Positions 34,190-61,107 of a DNA stretch of 64,000 nucleotides are shown here, piece by piece. This stretch comes from Cololabis saira (taxonomy: Eukaryota > Chordata > Actinopteri > Beloniformes > Belonidae), in the NCBI RefSeq assembly GCF_033807715.1, contig NC_084599.1, positions 4,736,125 through 4,800,124 on the forward strand. Direction: 5' to 3'. The notes under the pieces are model-generated. The model was given only the letters and a program-made list of their open reading frames with translations. It did not search any database and had not been told where the DNA came from. Numbering within the stretch: position 1 is the first letter of the stretch; the number at the start of each line of letters is the position of its first letter. The position numbers and the translations under genes were made by a program.

Positions 34190-36215
34190 TTTTCCAACAA
34201 TATATTTATTTATTTCAAAACATAATAGTACATACATACTGTAATAAACCCATGGGACTCAAAACATCTGGCCCAAACCTGCAGAACCATGTCCTCAATT
34301 CACAACCAAAGCGTAACAACAAAACAACAGCACCAATAATAAATATGAATCACTAATGAAAGACAGGAATTTCTATACGTAATAAAATAATTATACATTG
34401 CTTGAGTAAGTGAAATATATAAAAATAAAATAGTTAATAAAATAAAATAAAAAATGGGGAGAGTAGAAATAAAACCAATCATACAAGTTTGTACTGCACA
34501 TAAAATAGACAACAATCACTCATCACAAGACAGTAAACCTTTCTGAAGCTACTTATGGGTCATCCCCAGGTGTTTCCACCAAACCAGACAAGTCTTTATT
34601 CAAAAGAAAGTTTTTAAATGGGCCCCAGATGTTATCAAAGCCAGATTGCTTCCCCCAGATTTACCTATTCTTGGTCTATCCACCTCTTTCCAAGCTAATG
34701 CAATGACTCTCTTGGCCAACAGCAAGCCTATATCTTAAAATAGCTGATGTTTCATTTTTAAGTTACAATTATCTGGGTAAATACCCAGTAGGAATACCTT
34801 TGGCTCTAGATGCAAATGTATCTCTAATATTTCCTCAATAGACTGTTTCACTTTCTTTATTTCAGAGCATTGCCATAAACAATGGAAGATCGTGCCCTTT
34901 TGTTTGTCACATTTTATACATTGTATAGCATTATTGAATTTGTTAAGTTTAACTGGAGTCATATAAGTACGCATTAACCAGTTGTACTGCAGTAATTTTA
35001 AACAAGTTACTGTCTGTAATTGTGCTTTGGTACATCCCTCTCCCATTCCTCCATGGAGATATTCTCCTGCAGATCTTCTCTCCAGGACTCAAGCTCATTT
35101 ACTGAGGATTCTCAACATTCACCAACCAGTTTGTTATATATTTTGGAAATCAAGCCCCTTCCCTGGCAGTCTTTCACCATTATTATAAGTGTTGATAGCT
35201 TAGGAATGGACGAGGACTGATTTTGTTGAGTTCTAATAAAATCTCTTAGTTGTAAAAATCTAAGAACTGGCTGCGAGCTATGCCATGCACATGCTCGATA
35301 ACAATTTCATCAAAAGACAGCAGAGGTTTATCATCAGGACTATAAAGATCTCCTATTTTTTGTAACCCATGTTCAGCCCAAATTTTAACCCCCCCACCCC
35401 CCATCTCTTCCTGGGGGGAAGAGATCATTTCCCCATATCGGACTAAATAGTGAGAGTGAGTCAACTATTTTGAAATATTTCTTAGCTTGTTGCCACACAC
35501 TAATCATATTTTTAGCCATAGGATTTTTTTTTTTTTTTTTTTTTTAAAGATTTTTTTGGGCACTAGTGGCCCTTTATTCAAGTCGCAGATATGAAGGGGG
35601 TAGAGAGAGAGAGAATGGGGATGACATGCAGCAAAGGTGCGCAGGCTGGGATTCGAACCTGCGACTGGTGCTGCAGGAGGACTGTAGCCTCAGTATATGA
35701 GCCGCTGCTTAACCCACTGCGCCACTGAGCGGCCCAGCCATAGGATTTTTGTTGGATTTTTTAAGTTTCTTAAAATTGAGATTTGTTCTTTCGATTGGCG
35801 GCCAGCACAGCCAATGGTTAGCTTCTAGGAATACATTTAGTTGAACTGTTAATCATACAAATGTGGGTTGGCCTGGAAAGATCTGCGGGCAAAGCTAGTC
35901 TCCGAGCAGGCAGCCTTAGCTTACCGAGTGTTACCTAAAAATCAATGTTTTGATACCTAAAATATTTAAAAGAGGAGCTCCTGCTTCTTTTTTTTTAATT
36001 TTTTTATATTTTTTTATTTCACAAAAGAAAGGCAATCAGATACATCCTTAATGATGGTAGGTCTTACAATTTTCTTTTGTGCACCCATGCTTACTCCCGC
36101 CTACCCTATTTAATAAATTTAAACTACTGCTTAAATCGAATTTTTTGTCCAGGACTAATTGTGTAAGGGAATGAATTGAATTCCATTAACTTTGTAAACG
36201 GTTGCATTCCCTCCT
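34190..36215 (-). pseudogene. L1-like LINE, minus strand, split by a SINE
   Basis: Minus-strand reading: 35860-35750 gives ANHWLCWPPIERTNLNFKKL and SNKNPMA. After the SINE it resumes with KNMISVWQQAKKYFKIVD. A second frame follows, with GVKIWAEHGLQKIGDLYSPD, ending at a knuckle CIKCDKQKGTIFHCLWQC and PKVFLLGIYPDN (34735-35046). The 3' end is AT-rich at about 34193-34240. Several frameshifts make it a dead copy. The 5' limit near 36215 is uncertain. Confidence 0.75.
35529..35735 (-). mobile_element. tRNA-derived SINE, copy 1
   Basis: Read on the minus strand: an A-box-like TGGCGCAGTGGG, a B-box GGTTCGAATCCC, a pyrimidine-rich body and an A-rich tail. Flanked by AGCCATAGGATTTTT at 35514-35528 and 35736-35750. 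It sits inside the ORF2 frame of the surrounding LINE, between codons for NPMA and KNM. The second copy is at 61892-62089. Confidence 0.92.
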
Positions 36216-36357
36216 GCTTCTAATGTTCCCCGGCAGCTGTTCTGGCGTGGATCAGCTGAGAGAGCCAGGAGCCACCGGATCCTTTCACGATTATTCCCAG
36301 TGGAAGTGTACTGGAACCCACCGGCCCACGGCTACTGGTCAGCGGCCCGGTGTACTG

Positions 36358-37575
36358 TAATGGAGCTTTTCCACTAGTACTTACTCAGCCCGACTCGGCT
36401 CGTCACGCCTCTACCCGTTTTGTCCCCGTTTGTTTTTCCACAGCCAGGTGAGAAGTGGGCATGTTGGGGTGAAGCTGCTGTGACGTACTCGATTGCGCAA
36501 CACCTTTGTTCGTGTCGGCGCTGATGACAAAATCAGCTGGAGCCGCGAGCGGCTGAGAAGAAAACAGAGCTCCTGGTGGATCTGGTCGTTCCTTATCTCC
36601 GTCTACATCACTTTATTAATTCTCTCGTCAGCACCAGGTTTATGAACATCTGCACCTCAGATGGCGCTTTTGCATTAGTACCGCCTTAGCTCGGTTCTAC
36701 CCGTTTTGCGCTTTTGCACTAGGGCTGAGACAGGTAAAGCCGCTCCAAGTCGATACTTTTTTCTGTAACCATTTCAGCCAGGTTCTTTGCGGGCTGAGCA
36801 AGGACTATTTCTGACGTCACCACCTCCTCGCCACCGATTGGTCGGGGGGCGGGGCCGTCATCACCCTCCGCGCCTCTGATTGGTCGGGGGGCGGGGCCGG
36901 AAAACGTTTGAATCAGGAAGCGGGAGTCAGAGCGAGGCGACTCGCGGCTCGCAGCGATTTTATTATAAAGCGCAAAACCTCTGTTTGGTGATCCAACTCT
37001 GAGGTGCAGATGTTCATAAACCTGGTGGCTGTCGAGAGAATTAAAAAAGAGATGTAGACGGGCTGTTTTCCTCTCAGCCGGCTCCAGCTGATTTGTCATC
37101 AGCGCCGACATGAACAAAGCGGTTGCGCAATCGAGTACGTCACAGCAGCTTCACCCAAACCCCCCCACTTCTCCCCTGGCAGTGCGAAAACACACGTGTG
37201 GAACCGTGCCGTACCGCGCCGAGCAGAGCCGGGCTGATCCGATACTAGTGCAAAAGTGGCTAGAGTTGGATCACCAAACAGACGTTTGTGCTGTATAATA
37301 AAATCGCAGCGAGCCGCGAGTCGTTCTCGCACTGACTCCCGCATCCTGATTCAAACGTCTGACGGCCCCCGCCCCCCGACCAATCAGCGGCGTGGAGGGT
37401 GGTGACGTTAGAAATAGTCCCCGCTCAGCCCGGTTAGAACCTCGGCAGAATGGTTACAGAAAAAGTATCTGCTTGGCACGGCTCGGCCCGCCTTGGCCCG
37501 TAGTGGAAAAGTACAAGACGGGGGCGTGGCGGGTAGAAGCGCGCTGAGGAGATACTAGTGGAAAAGGGCCATAAG
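36358..37575. mobile_element. Compound cluster of repeat family B copies
   Basis: Family B ends appear at 36362 (GGAGCTTTTCCACTAGTACT), 36663 (GGCGCTTTTGCATTAGTACC), about 36710 (GCGCTTTTGCACTAGGGCTG), and inverted at 37230-37260 (GATACTAGTGCAAAAGTGGC) and 37550-37570 (AGATACTAGTGGAAAAGGGCC). Two CG-rich 'ccgattggtcggggggcggggccg' blocks sit at 36833 and 36875. At least two or three insertions lie head to head. Confidence 0.6.
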
Positions 37576-37905
37576 CTGCTGAGTCGGCTGTATCTGACAT
37601 CATCACACTACAGGCCACTGATTGGTCGGGGGGTTGGAGTCAGACGTCTGAGTCAGGAGGAGGAAATCAGAGAAAGAGACTCTGACGGATTCTTGTTCAT
37701 TTTATTCAACAGGCAATGGCAGTAAAAGTCTGTTTGATGATCCAACTCTGAGGGTCAGATGTTCATAAACCTGGTGCTGAGGAGAGAATTAAAAAGATCT
37801 AGACGGAGATAAGGAACGACCAGATCTACCAGGAGCTCTGTCTCTTCATAGCTGCTCACGGCTCCAGCTGACTTTTCAGCAGCAGAGACAAACTAACAAA
37901 AAAAC
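37576..37905. mobile_element. Repeat family B internal segment
   Basis: Nearly the same as 61225-61550: 'taagctgctgagtcggctgtatctgacatcatc', 'gattggtcggggggttggagtcagacgtctgagtcagg', 'ggaacgaccagatctaccaggagctctgtctcttcatagctgctcacggctcc'. No intact frame. Confidence 0.6.
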
Positions 37906-38814
37906 AACAAAAAGTTAATTAAAGTGTTAATTATAATTATTGTAGGTTTAAGAGGGGAGGGTCGCTTATAAGCCCGTTGGGCTTCATGATCTTTCCTGCA
38001 CATTTTAACTTTGTTTTATTACTGCTTTTTTTCGATGCTTGTATGTTTGTAAGTGCAAACAAATTAAAAAAAAAAAAAAAAATACATTAGCATAAGATAA
38101 TCCAGTACTTCAGAAACTCTTCGTTCATCCCCCTGGTAGCATGGCACCATAGAGGATGAGGGAGAAAGCGCTCCTCAGAAACCTGTTGATGAGGACACAG
38201 GGTTTGTCCAGTTCTTCTATACGGGGAATCCCGTCCCACTGAAGGGACGTTCATGCTGTTCCCTCTGACGCTGACGTAACATCCAAACTAACTCCACTGC
38301 GACTGGTGTTGCTCAGATATGCTTGTGATTTATTTTACTACAAAATTGTCTCGGTTCCAGATTCACCTCAACTTTAAAAGTCATCTCAAGGCAAAGAATA
38401 CATGTTCAAGACGTATCATTTTTAGTGTTTTTTCAAATCAGTTAATCCAGTATCTTCCAATTCAGTCCTCCTCTGTTCATGGTGCTCATTTGTTTGTTTG
38501 TTTTTGTAAATTACGTTTATTGGAAAGTGTTTTTTCTTTAATTGAGTAATTTGTCATTTGTTTTTTTTATTATTACATTAATTGAAATTTGATTTCTTAG
38601 GAAAAAGGGACAGATAAAATAAGTTTAGTCTCCTTTCTGTTCCCTTTCATTCAAGGAAAGAGATTTGTTGTAATTATATTAAACTGTTTTGTTTTTCTTT
38701 TAATGAATGAAATAAAGAATAAATAAATAAATAAATAAATGGTGCAACATCTAAACTCAACCCAATGTCCTCCTAAGTCCCAGCAAAAAGAAAAAGTACA
38801 AAAGTACAGATATA

Positions 38815-39019
38815 CAGGACTGTCTCAGAAAATTAGAATATTCTGGGAATCTTAATCTTAAACTGTAAGCCATAATCAGCAATATTAAAATAATAAATGG
38901 CTTGCAATATTTCAGTTGATTTGTAATGAATCCAGAATGTATGACATTTTTTTTTTTTAATTGCATTACAGAAAATAAAGAACTTCATCACAATATTCTA
39001 ATTTTCTGAGACAGTCCTG
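38815..39019. mobile_element. Tc1/mariner-type MITE (family F), intact
   Basis: 205 bp with perfect terminal inverted repeats of about 28 bp starting CAGGACTGTCTCAGAAAATT. TA dinucleotides at 38813-38814 and 39020-39021 fit a TA target duplication. Other copies: 39895-40099 (right end damaged) and 23126-23358. Confidence 0.9.
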
Positions 39020-39149
39020 TAGCCTCAAACCCCTTGTCATCAATACTTTGTTGAAATATCAGTGTGAGTTTCATGCCCCCCAGAGGACAGAAATGAATCC
39101 CCAGGGCTAGAAGGCTGTGACTGGAATAGTTCAAGTGTGTTTCTTTGTG

Positions 39150-39486
39150 CAGTTGCCACTATCGCCATGGGGGTGCAGTAACCCTCCCAGGCCGCTGGTG
39201 GCGCTGCCGGCCGCGCTGGCCCGTCGCACGGTCTTAACGCCGCCCTGGTAACCAGACAGTCCTTCCGGCTTGACCGCCATCACAGACAGCAGGTAGGACT
39301 TCTTCCCTTCGCTGATTTGGGACTAAAATCGTCCTGAAATCTCCACCATCCGTCCGTCTCTGAGCTGAACAGGCACGTTAATCACCAGCTCCGTCTCCCC
39401 CCGACTCCCCAGGCCGACATGGGCGGGAAACGAGACGGGGAAATGTGGGAATTGTTGATCGGGTTTACAACAGCGGAACTGCTAAA
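39150..39486 (-). pseudogene. Unidentified coding-like fragment upstream of rpl36
   Basis: One minus-strand frame opens after a TAG near 39487. It reads FPVSFPAHVGLGSRGETELV then INVPVQLRDGRMVEISGRF, meets a single TAG at about 39331-39329, and continues SQISEGKKSYLLSVMAVKPE, GLSGYQGGVKTVRRASAAGS and on to a stop near 39150. The GC-rich third positions and protein-like composition are unlike the neighbouring repeats. I could not name the family. It may be a terminal exon of a gene, a decayed gene remnant, or a chance frame in GC-rich DNA. It lies head to head with rpl36, about 1.1 kb away. Confidence 0.4.
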
Positions 39487-39894
39487 ACTCCGCCGCGAGA
39501 CACCACCTACGATTGAAAAGATTTAACATTCTTAACACGAATTACAGATGTGGAACAGATGTGCAGAGCTGCTGTTGTCCCGGCAGAGCAAGATTTTGGC
39601 GTAAAAAGCACTCTGAATATGGTGTAAATAAATGGTTTCGTCACCACCGTGAACTGAGTACATGATGTCTGTTAAAGACACGTGATCGGAGTATTTCCTG
39701 TTTATTTAGGTTTAACGCGTACATGCCTTTATCAAACTGCAATAACAGCCTTGACTTGGGCTATTTGGAGCTACACACCCGCATGGTAATTAATAGTAAT
39801 GTAAAGGAGGAAAATCCAATTATCCAGTGTAATGGACCATAAGATACATTTATCCATCTTACAGTGTCATGCATGTAAAGTCTGCACATGTTTA

Positions 39895-40099
39895 CAGGAC
39901 TGTCTCAGAAAATTAGACTATTGTGATTTTCTGTAATGCAATTACAAAAACAATGTCATACATTCTGGATTCATTGCAAATCAACTGAAATATTGCAAGC
40001 CTTTTATTGTTTTAATATTGCTGATCATGGTTTACAGCTCAAATAAAACTCAAATATCCTATCTCAAAAAATTAGAATATTCTGGGAATCTTAAACTTA
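39895..40099. mobile_element. Tc1/mariner-type MITE (family F), second copy
   Basis: Left end CAGGACTGTCTCAGAAAATT identical to 38815. The right side ends in 'aaaaaattagaatattctgggaatctta' without the terminal GAGACAGTCCTG, so it is truncated, abutting a SINE that starts at about 40105. Confidence 0.8.
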
Positions 40100-40104
40100 A
40101 TTTT

Positions 40105-40380
40105 CAGGTTCACCCTGGACAGGTCACCAGTCCATCACAGGGCCACAAATAGAGACAGACAACCAGACAAACTCACACTCACACCTACGGGCAATTTACA
40201 ATCATCAGTTAACCTACTAGCATGTTTTTGGACTGTGGGAGGTAACCGGAGGAAACACACGTAAGCACGGGGAGAACATGCAAACTCCACACAGAAAGAC
40301 CCTACTGGGCCTGGGAGTGGAACCAGGAACCTTCTTTCTGTGAGGCAACAGTGCTAACCACTAAGACACCGTGCTGCCGG
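40105..40380 (-). mobile_element. tRNA-headed SINE-like fish repeat, minus orientation
   Basis: Reverse complement reads GGCAGCACGGTGTCTTAGTG, 'gttagcactgttgcctcacag', 'tctgtgtggagtttgcatgttctccccgtg', and 'ccacagtccaaaaacatg'. The same sequence is on the plus strand at 58860-59090. The head has an A-box-like GTGTCTTAGTGG. It ends about 180 bp before the rpl36 ATG. Confidence 0.8.
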
Positions 40381-40439
40381 GAAATATCAGTTTTGGTAAA
40401 TACCCGGCTGTGTGTAAACGTGGGCTTAGAAAGTTTGAG

Positions 40440-40557
40440 AAACGACCTTTTGTTTTCCACCGACGCTGTCGTTGAAGATTGTGGTCCAGAGGCTTCAGCC
40501 GTCGTTGATTGTGACGGTGGGTTGCAGGTTCTGATCTGAGTGTACTGTGTTGCAGGC
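40440..40557 (+). promoter_or_regulatory. rpl36: Possible rpl36 start region / 5'UTR
   Basis: A pyrimidine-rich CCTTTTGTTTTCC at about 40447 would suit a TOP-type start, common to ribosomal protein genes. Just before the ATG is TTGCAG, which could be a splice acceptor for a short 5' noncoding exon. Which of the two holds cannot be settled here. Confidence 0.3.
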
Positions 40558-41774
<1,217 letters not shown>

Positions 41775-41784
41775 AGTGTCGCTC

Positions 41785-41790
41785 AATAAA
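41785..41790 (+). terminator. rpl36: rpl36 poly(A) signal
   Basis: AATAAA 11 bp downstream of the rpl36 stop, followed by a T/GT-rich stretch (ctttgttct, ctgtgttgttt). Confidence 0.85.
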
Positions 41791-42550
41791 ACTTTGTTCT
41801 ACTATAAAACCCTCCGTCTTCTGTGTTGTTTAAAGTTCTCCACATTCTGTTTTTTGCCGATTTCATGTTAACACAGATGAAATACAGCAACTCCGGCTTG
41901 TTGAGCTGAAACCGATGAAATGAAAACGATGGATAAGAGATGTGATGATGATAATTAGATATTTAAATTGAAGCTGCATGACTGCTTTGCTGGAGCTGTG
42001 TGTTTCAGAGGAATCCAAGCTGCACTAGTAATCCCAACTCCTGGTTTGTTGTACCAGTACACAAGTTTACTAGTGTTTCGTTAGTTCTAGTCCTTGGAAA
42101 AGCAACATTGGCAGTAATGCATCTTAACATTTAAATGTGGTAAATCAGTGCGACAACATCCAGAATGCAGCAGTTGATGGAAGAGGGTCAAAGGTCAGGT
42201 GCAGCATGTGTGGTGTCCCTCATTTTTGATTTAATTTAGCTTGTAAGAATGTTTGAGCTGTAAACAGTAGAGCTCAGTGCCAGCAATACCTTAATCCTTG
42301 TTAGTGTTTCTAAACAAGCAGCCCCGGAGAGAAATTTTAAATAAGTATATGGGTAAAACACACCTTGAAATAAGAAGTATAATGGTAAAATACATCTTGA
42401 GATAAAAAGTATATGGGTAAAACACCTTGAAAGTAAGGTCGGCAGTCCAAAAGTAAATTAGAGGATCAGTTTCCCTCACGAGGTTTATGCAGATGAATGA
42501 AATCCAGATTTCCCCCCTCAACAGATATCACTGAAGAGGTGCAGGCAGAA
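41791..42550. other. Intergenic region after rpl36, no gene seen
   Basis: Unique-looking AT-rich DNA. A short triplication 'agtatatgggtaaaacacaccttgaaataaga' occurs at about 42345, 42379 and 42410. Confidence 0.5.
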
Positions 42551-42559
42551 ACCTGAGGG

Positions 42560-43170
42560 TTATTAACCAGTTGCTTTGTGACAGGTGTACAGCCATTCTC
42601 ATACCTACAACACAAATTCCTTTTACCTCAAAGTGATATATGCCAGTATTTTCAGATAAGAAATTACATTACAAACCATACAGATTGGAAAATAATCCAA
42701 AATGCTCCAATGAACATGGTAATGTACTTTATTAATATAACTAAACATAAATTACCCAGTAAAAAGCAAGTTTCCCATATATATAATCTGCTACAGGATA
42801 CATCAGACAACACGTTTTATATTAAAACCAAAATGAGAGTCATAAAGTCATCTATAGTAACATGTGGAAGGAGTTTGAGTGGAAGATGAAGACTAGGTTC
42901 TTCAAGACCCTCTGGTCTCTAATGTGCACGTAACCCAGCGGTTAATAAACTGCTGGAGACGATGTGGAGGGATTGGAGACCACTCATATATTTTGGGATA
43001 ATCAATGATATTGCCTTTTTGGAAGGGGTTAAAGAGTGAGATGGATAAAGTTATAGGAATTATTAAACTATTCACCCCCAGCCAGTTTCTTTTGGATCTG
43101 ACTCCTGAAGGCATGTACCCAATATATTCTTGATGACTGCTGGGAAAATGGTGACAATAAAGTGGTTGCC
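42560..43170 (+). pseudogene. L1-like LINE ORF2 fragment, plus strand
   Basis: The frame 42578-42889 reads SYLQHKFLLPQSDICQYFQI then RNYITN. After a frameshift the next part gives a knuckle CGGIGDHSYIFWD (about 42958-43000) and a LLDLTPEGMYPIYS-type end (about 43088-43128). It continues to an AT-rich stop near 43165. Decayed and truncated at both ends. Confidence 0.7.
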
Positions 43171-43221
43171 ACAGTAGAAACAGAAGCTAAGGGAGGTGTG
43201 TGGAATGGAGGCTTTAAGATA

Positions 43222-43620
43222 AGATATCCTTTACTTTCTCCCTCAGTGGGGAAACTTATATTGTTGTCAGCAGTACACACATGTAGGGGAGGGGTAAAAA
43301 GACTGAAGAGTCAGGAATAAAAAATATATAAAAAATACAAAAAGATACGTATAAAATATGTATAAACACAGGATATGAACAGTATATACAGTTAAACAGT
43401 GCAGAAAAGCAGGTGGAGTGTTGTGAGGTAGATTGGCAGATATTGCACATCTTATGTTATTGCACATATTATTGTCCACTGGCTACTGAGAGCAGGCCTG
43501 GTTATACAGTCTGATGGCAGCGGGGAGGAAGGACCTGCGATGCCTCTCGGTGGTGCATCGTGGGTGACGAAGCCGGTCGCTGATGGAGCTCTCCAGGCCT
43601 TAACTGCTCCTTTACAGTTA
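43222..43620. repeat. Fish LINE-tail-type repeat (AGATAAGATATCCTTTA type)
   Basis: Starts AGATAAGATATCCTTTACTT, then 'ctcagtggggaaacttat', and ends with 'tctgatggcagcggggaggaaggacctgcgatgcctctcggtggtgcatcg'. This is a phrase set I know as a high-copy repeat in teleosts; the exact clade is not assigned. Confidence 0.55.
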
Positions 43621-45099
43621 AGGTCTGATGTTTTTGTGAGGAAATGCTACCTATTGTAAGGTTCCTCTCCCACTGAGGAGAACCTGGGGTTAATGCCTTA
43701 ACTGTCCATTTATTTATTTATTATTTTTCAATTATCAAATTTATTCAACTTTCTAGGCCCCACTGGCCCCATTTTGTTATTAATATTTCTCAATAATAAA
43801 CTCATTGTTTGTTTGCAAGTCCTACTGTCTGGACATCTGCATTCAGATTTTCCCCTCACAATTCTCAGCACAGAGGATGACAGCTTCATAAAAAATAAAT
43901 AAATACTTTGCACTAACTAACAACTTGTTCTTATTTCTGTTTATCCCATAATGCTGTCAGTTATTTCTAAAAGCATAATGGTCTCTTTCAGTGCCTATAT
44001 TATTTTTGGGGTTATGCATTACAATGTTCAAGGCTGTTACATCTTCCACAAGAACAGATATGTTTTTGTTCTTTTTCTCGAGGTTGCAAGAACAAGAACA
44101 AAGTTCCTTTTGGCCACGACCTTTCGTAAGTGATGAGAAACTCCAGTCCAGAACTCCTGAAGTCTTTCCCGGCCCGTCCTACTGCAGCTCGTACGTGCAG
44201 CCACATACAAGGTTCCCAGATCCAGTGAGAACAATATGGTCGCTTAAAATCTTAGTGACTGCGTTGTCATTTGTGAACGATCAACGACAGTTTACATCCG
44301 GAGGAGCAGTGTCAGACAAGAATGTCATCTAAAATCCAAACTACGTGCAAGATAAACCCTCACGACTCGGATACCAACATTATGTTGAGCCTGAGGCCCC
44401 AGATGACCTTTCAATTTCTTAGATTTGATTTCATCCTATTTAATATAAACAGCATGTCTATGAGTGGTGGCACCCAGATGGAAGTTACAATTACAATATA
44501 ATCATCAGGCAAACTTAAATGTCACTAGTCTCAAACTCTACACTTGATGTCACACCCACGCCCGATAGATCAAAAACTAATTAAATGAGTTAAAAACAAT
44601 CGAGCGGCTGGTCTAAATGAGGTCTGAAGTTGACGAGCTGATGCAGCTCAAGTCAGTGTTACTTTGACTTTACATTTTTTCCAGTCAGAACCAAATCCTG
44701 GAGCCTTGGTGGAGCTGGCAGGCGTGATGTGGCAAGAGGAGCAAATCGAAGGAAGATTTAACAGCATCCTGGTGTCAGAGCAAAATCTAACATGTCAAAA
44801 ACACGTCTCAAAATCTTTACATTTGTCACATGCAAATTGTGAGGTGCCATGATGAGGTGTCTGCAGCTTAAACTCTGCTTTAGATGTAAGATGTGAGCAG
44901 ACTGTGTCACGAGTCAGCCTGATAAAAATAGAGCCATCCAATGTGTGGTAGGCACAGGTTTTTTAAGCTTTAGATTAGTGCATCGCAAAGTAGCAGACCA
45001 GCACAATGAACTACAAGAACAATGGAGAACAATGATGGCTATGAGATACTTCTAATTAATAACTGAGAGAGGAAAGAGAAGGAGGTGATGGACACCGCT
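43621..45099. other. Intergenic, no gene seen
   Basis: An inverted pair at about 44040-44215 ('tgttcttgcaacctcgag'-like against 'aagaacaagaac') gives weak hairpin potential. ORFs are short and on both strands. I see no coding signature. Confidence 0.5.
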
Positions 45100-45785
45100 T
45101 TTTTTTTAATTCTTTATGTAGGTATGGTAGTACATATCACATACCGTAGTAAAAGCAGTAATATTCTTATCCGCCATCCAGTTTTTTCATTTTAAGTAAA
45201 CATATTAAGAAATAAGAAAAGGAAAAAAGAAAGAAAAAACAAAAACTACAAAGAACTCTACACAATCTGGGAGAGACAGAATATAAACATAAAACCTCCA
45301 TGCAGAAGAAAAATAACACGATTCTCAGTTGGGTGGACAGGATGGAGAATGAGATAATAATAAGGATAATGATATGACAGTATTAGTCTCTGTCTTCAGA
45401 TCATTCAAGAATATGGGGGAGAAGGAGGAGAAAAACAAAACAAAAGTTTTATCTATTCAATACCTCCACAATTTCTGGGCGTAAAGGCTTCACATGTACA
45501 ACCCATTTCGTCCACAATTTAACAATCAAATCTTTCTGGAGACGGAGGCAAAATGTAATCTTTTCCATCACATATATATCATTAACTAAGTTTATCCACT
45601 CCTGTATTGTGACCTCAGGGAGCAACCAATGTCTCGTGAGCAGCATTAAAATATACATTTCAGTGTCTTGTGAAGGTCCTTCCAAAAGGGTTGTCATCAG
45701 GTCCCTTTTCATCAGGATAGTGAGTAGATGACACAAATCAAACCAATTAATCTGCTTCAATTTCACTCGTTTCTGAATAAAAAAA
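45100..45785 (-). pseudogene. L1-like LINE 3' fragment, minus strand
   Basis: The minus-strand frame 45766-45449 includes FDLCHLLTILMKRDLMTTLL, TRHWLLPEVTIQEWINLVND, then ITFCLRLQKDLIVKLWTKWV. These are the helical C-terminal words of the same LINE group. The 3' end is near a plus-strand T-run at 45100-45115. No knuckle preserved. Confidence 0.7.
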
Positions 45786-46599
45786 TGTAAACAGCAGACA
45801 GAGTGATAGGATTAGATTTGCTTCGTTCGCAACTTTCCAAGGGACAAAGGAATAAAAGAGTATGTTTTCTAGCCTATTTTTATGTCTTAGTTTATTTAAA
45901 AGGGAAAATGCAAATAAAGTTCTTGAAATCGAAGCCACAATGGAAACTTTCCTATTGGCACAGATCTGTAGATGATCTATTAAGTACACTGACATCAGAA
46001 GATTAGGAAAGAAATACGGAATATATAATATTCCATAAATGATGTCTTCGAGAAATGATCTGTTCTATTTATAGGCCTATGTTTATGGTTATTTTATTAT
46101 TTATTTCATATGTATTAACTAACAAACTATACCATGTAAATATTTAATTGAAAATAAATGTAGGCTACTCCGAATTTTAAATACTTTACTACTTCTGGGA
46201 GTGTGCTTGTGCGTGGAAAATGGATAAACGAATGAGAAAATAGTCTCAAAATTATTAAATCTGTTAAAAGATGATCAAAAAACCAAACTTCAGATGTACA
46301 TTGAAGGCAACATCAATGCTGCTTTCACGGTAACTCGGAAGACGAGGCTTCACGTCGTTTTGTTCTCTTCTTCTGAAAAACAGTCAAGAAATTAACCCAG
46401 ATTGCTTGAAACTTCGCTTATATAATTTGTTATTAAGAACAGATGTGTGTGACAGTTATTAAACTAAAAAGAAAAAATAGGGCTGAACGGATCAGTTACT
46501 TGAAGGCATATTTGTGGTAAATTCCGACTTCCATGTAACGTAGCATTAATACATCGTGGCGTTGCCAATGGTGACGCGTCTCTATCCTCTTTATTCCTG

Positions 46600-46894
46600 C
46601 CCATTCTTCCTACTCCCCCTGTGATTGGCTGGCTGGGAGTCACCCTTGCCGCTGATTGGCTGCCGGAGCTGCCTGTCCGTCGGTCGGGTATATTTAGCTG
46701 ATTGCATTATTGGAATCGGATTTATCTTTGTAGTCCAAGTGAACGGGCTCAGTTTCTCCACGATTGCGCCTTTCCAGCTGATTTTTCTAACTGAGTGTTT
46801 GTCCGCCGCTCAGCGAAGCTGAAGCCGAGCGCAGTTTCGTTGTTGCAGAAAGTTCTGGATCATCGGTGAGAAACAAAAACAGACGATTCCTGAA
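46600..46894 (+). promoter_or_regulatory. pde6d: pde6d core promoter and 5'UTR
   Basis: Two inverted CCAAT boxes (ATTGG at 46624-46628 and 46655-46659) lie 31 bp apart. A TATA-like TATATTTA lies at 46689-46696. Expected start is near 46720, giving a 5'UTR of about 170 bp up to the ATG at 46895. Arrangement seen in sequence; activity is inference. Confidence 0.65.
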
Positions 46895-60977
<14,083 letters not shown>

Positions 60978-61107
60978 TGAGTCCCCTCACAGGTGCTGTC
61001 TGTTCCCCCGGGGCAGGCCCTCGCCCTTCACCGGCTCCTGCATTCATGTGCTGAGTCGTGACCCAACCATCAAACACCACGAGCTTGAGCTGTTAACACA
61101 CACACAT

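Noticed and set aside
35640..35735. tRNA gene on the minus strand
   Set aside because: A and B boxes are present, but the body does not close a cloverleaf and the unit is flanked by a SINE-type duplication and A-rich tail, so it is a SINE head.
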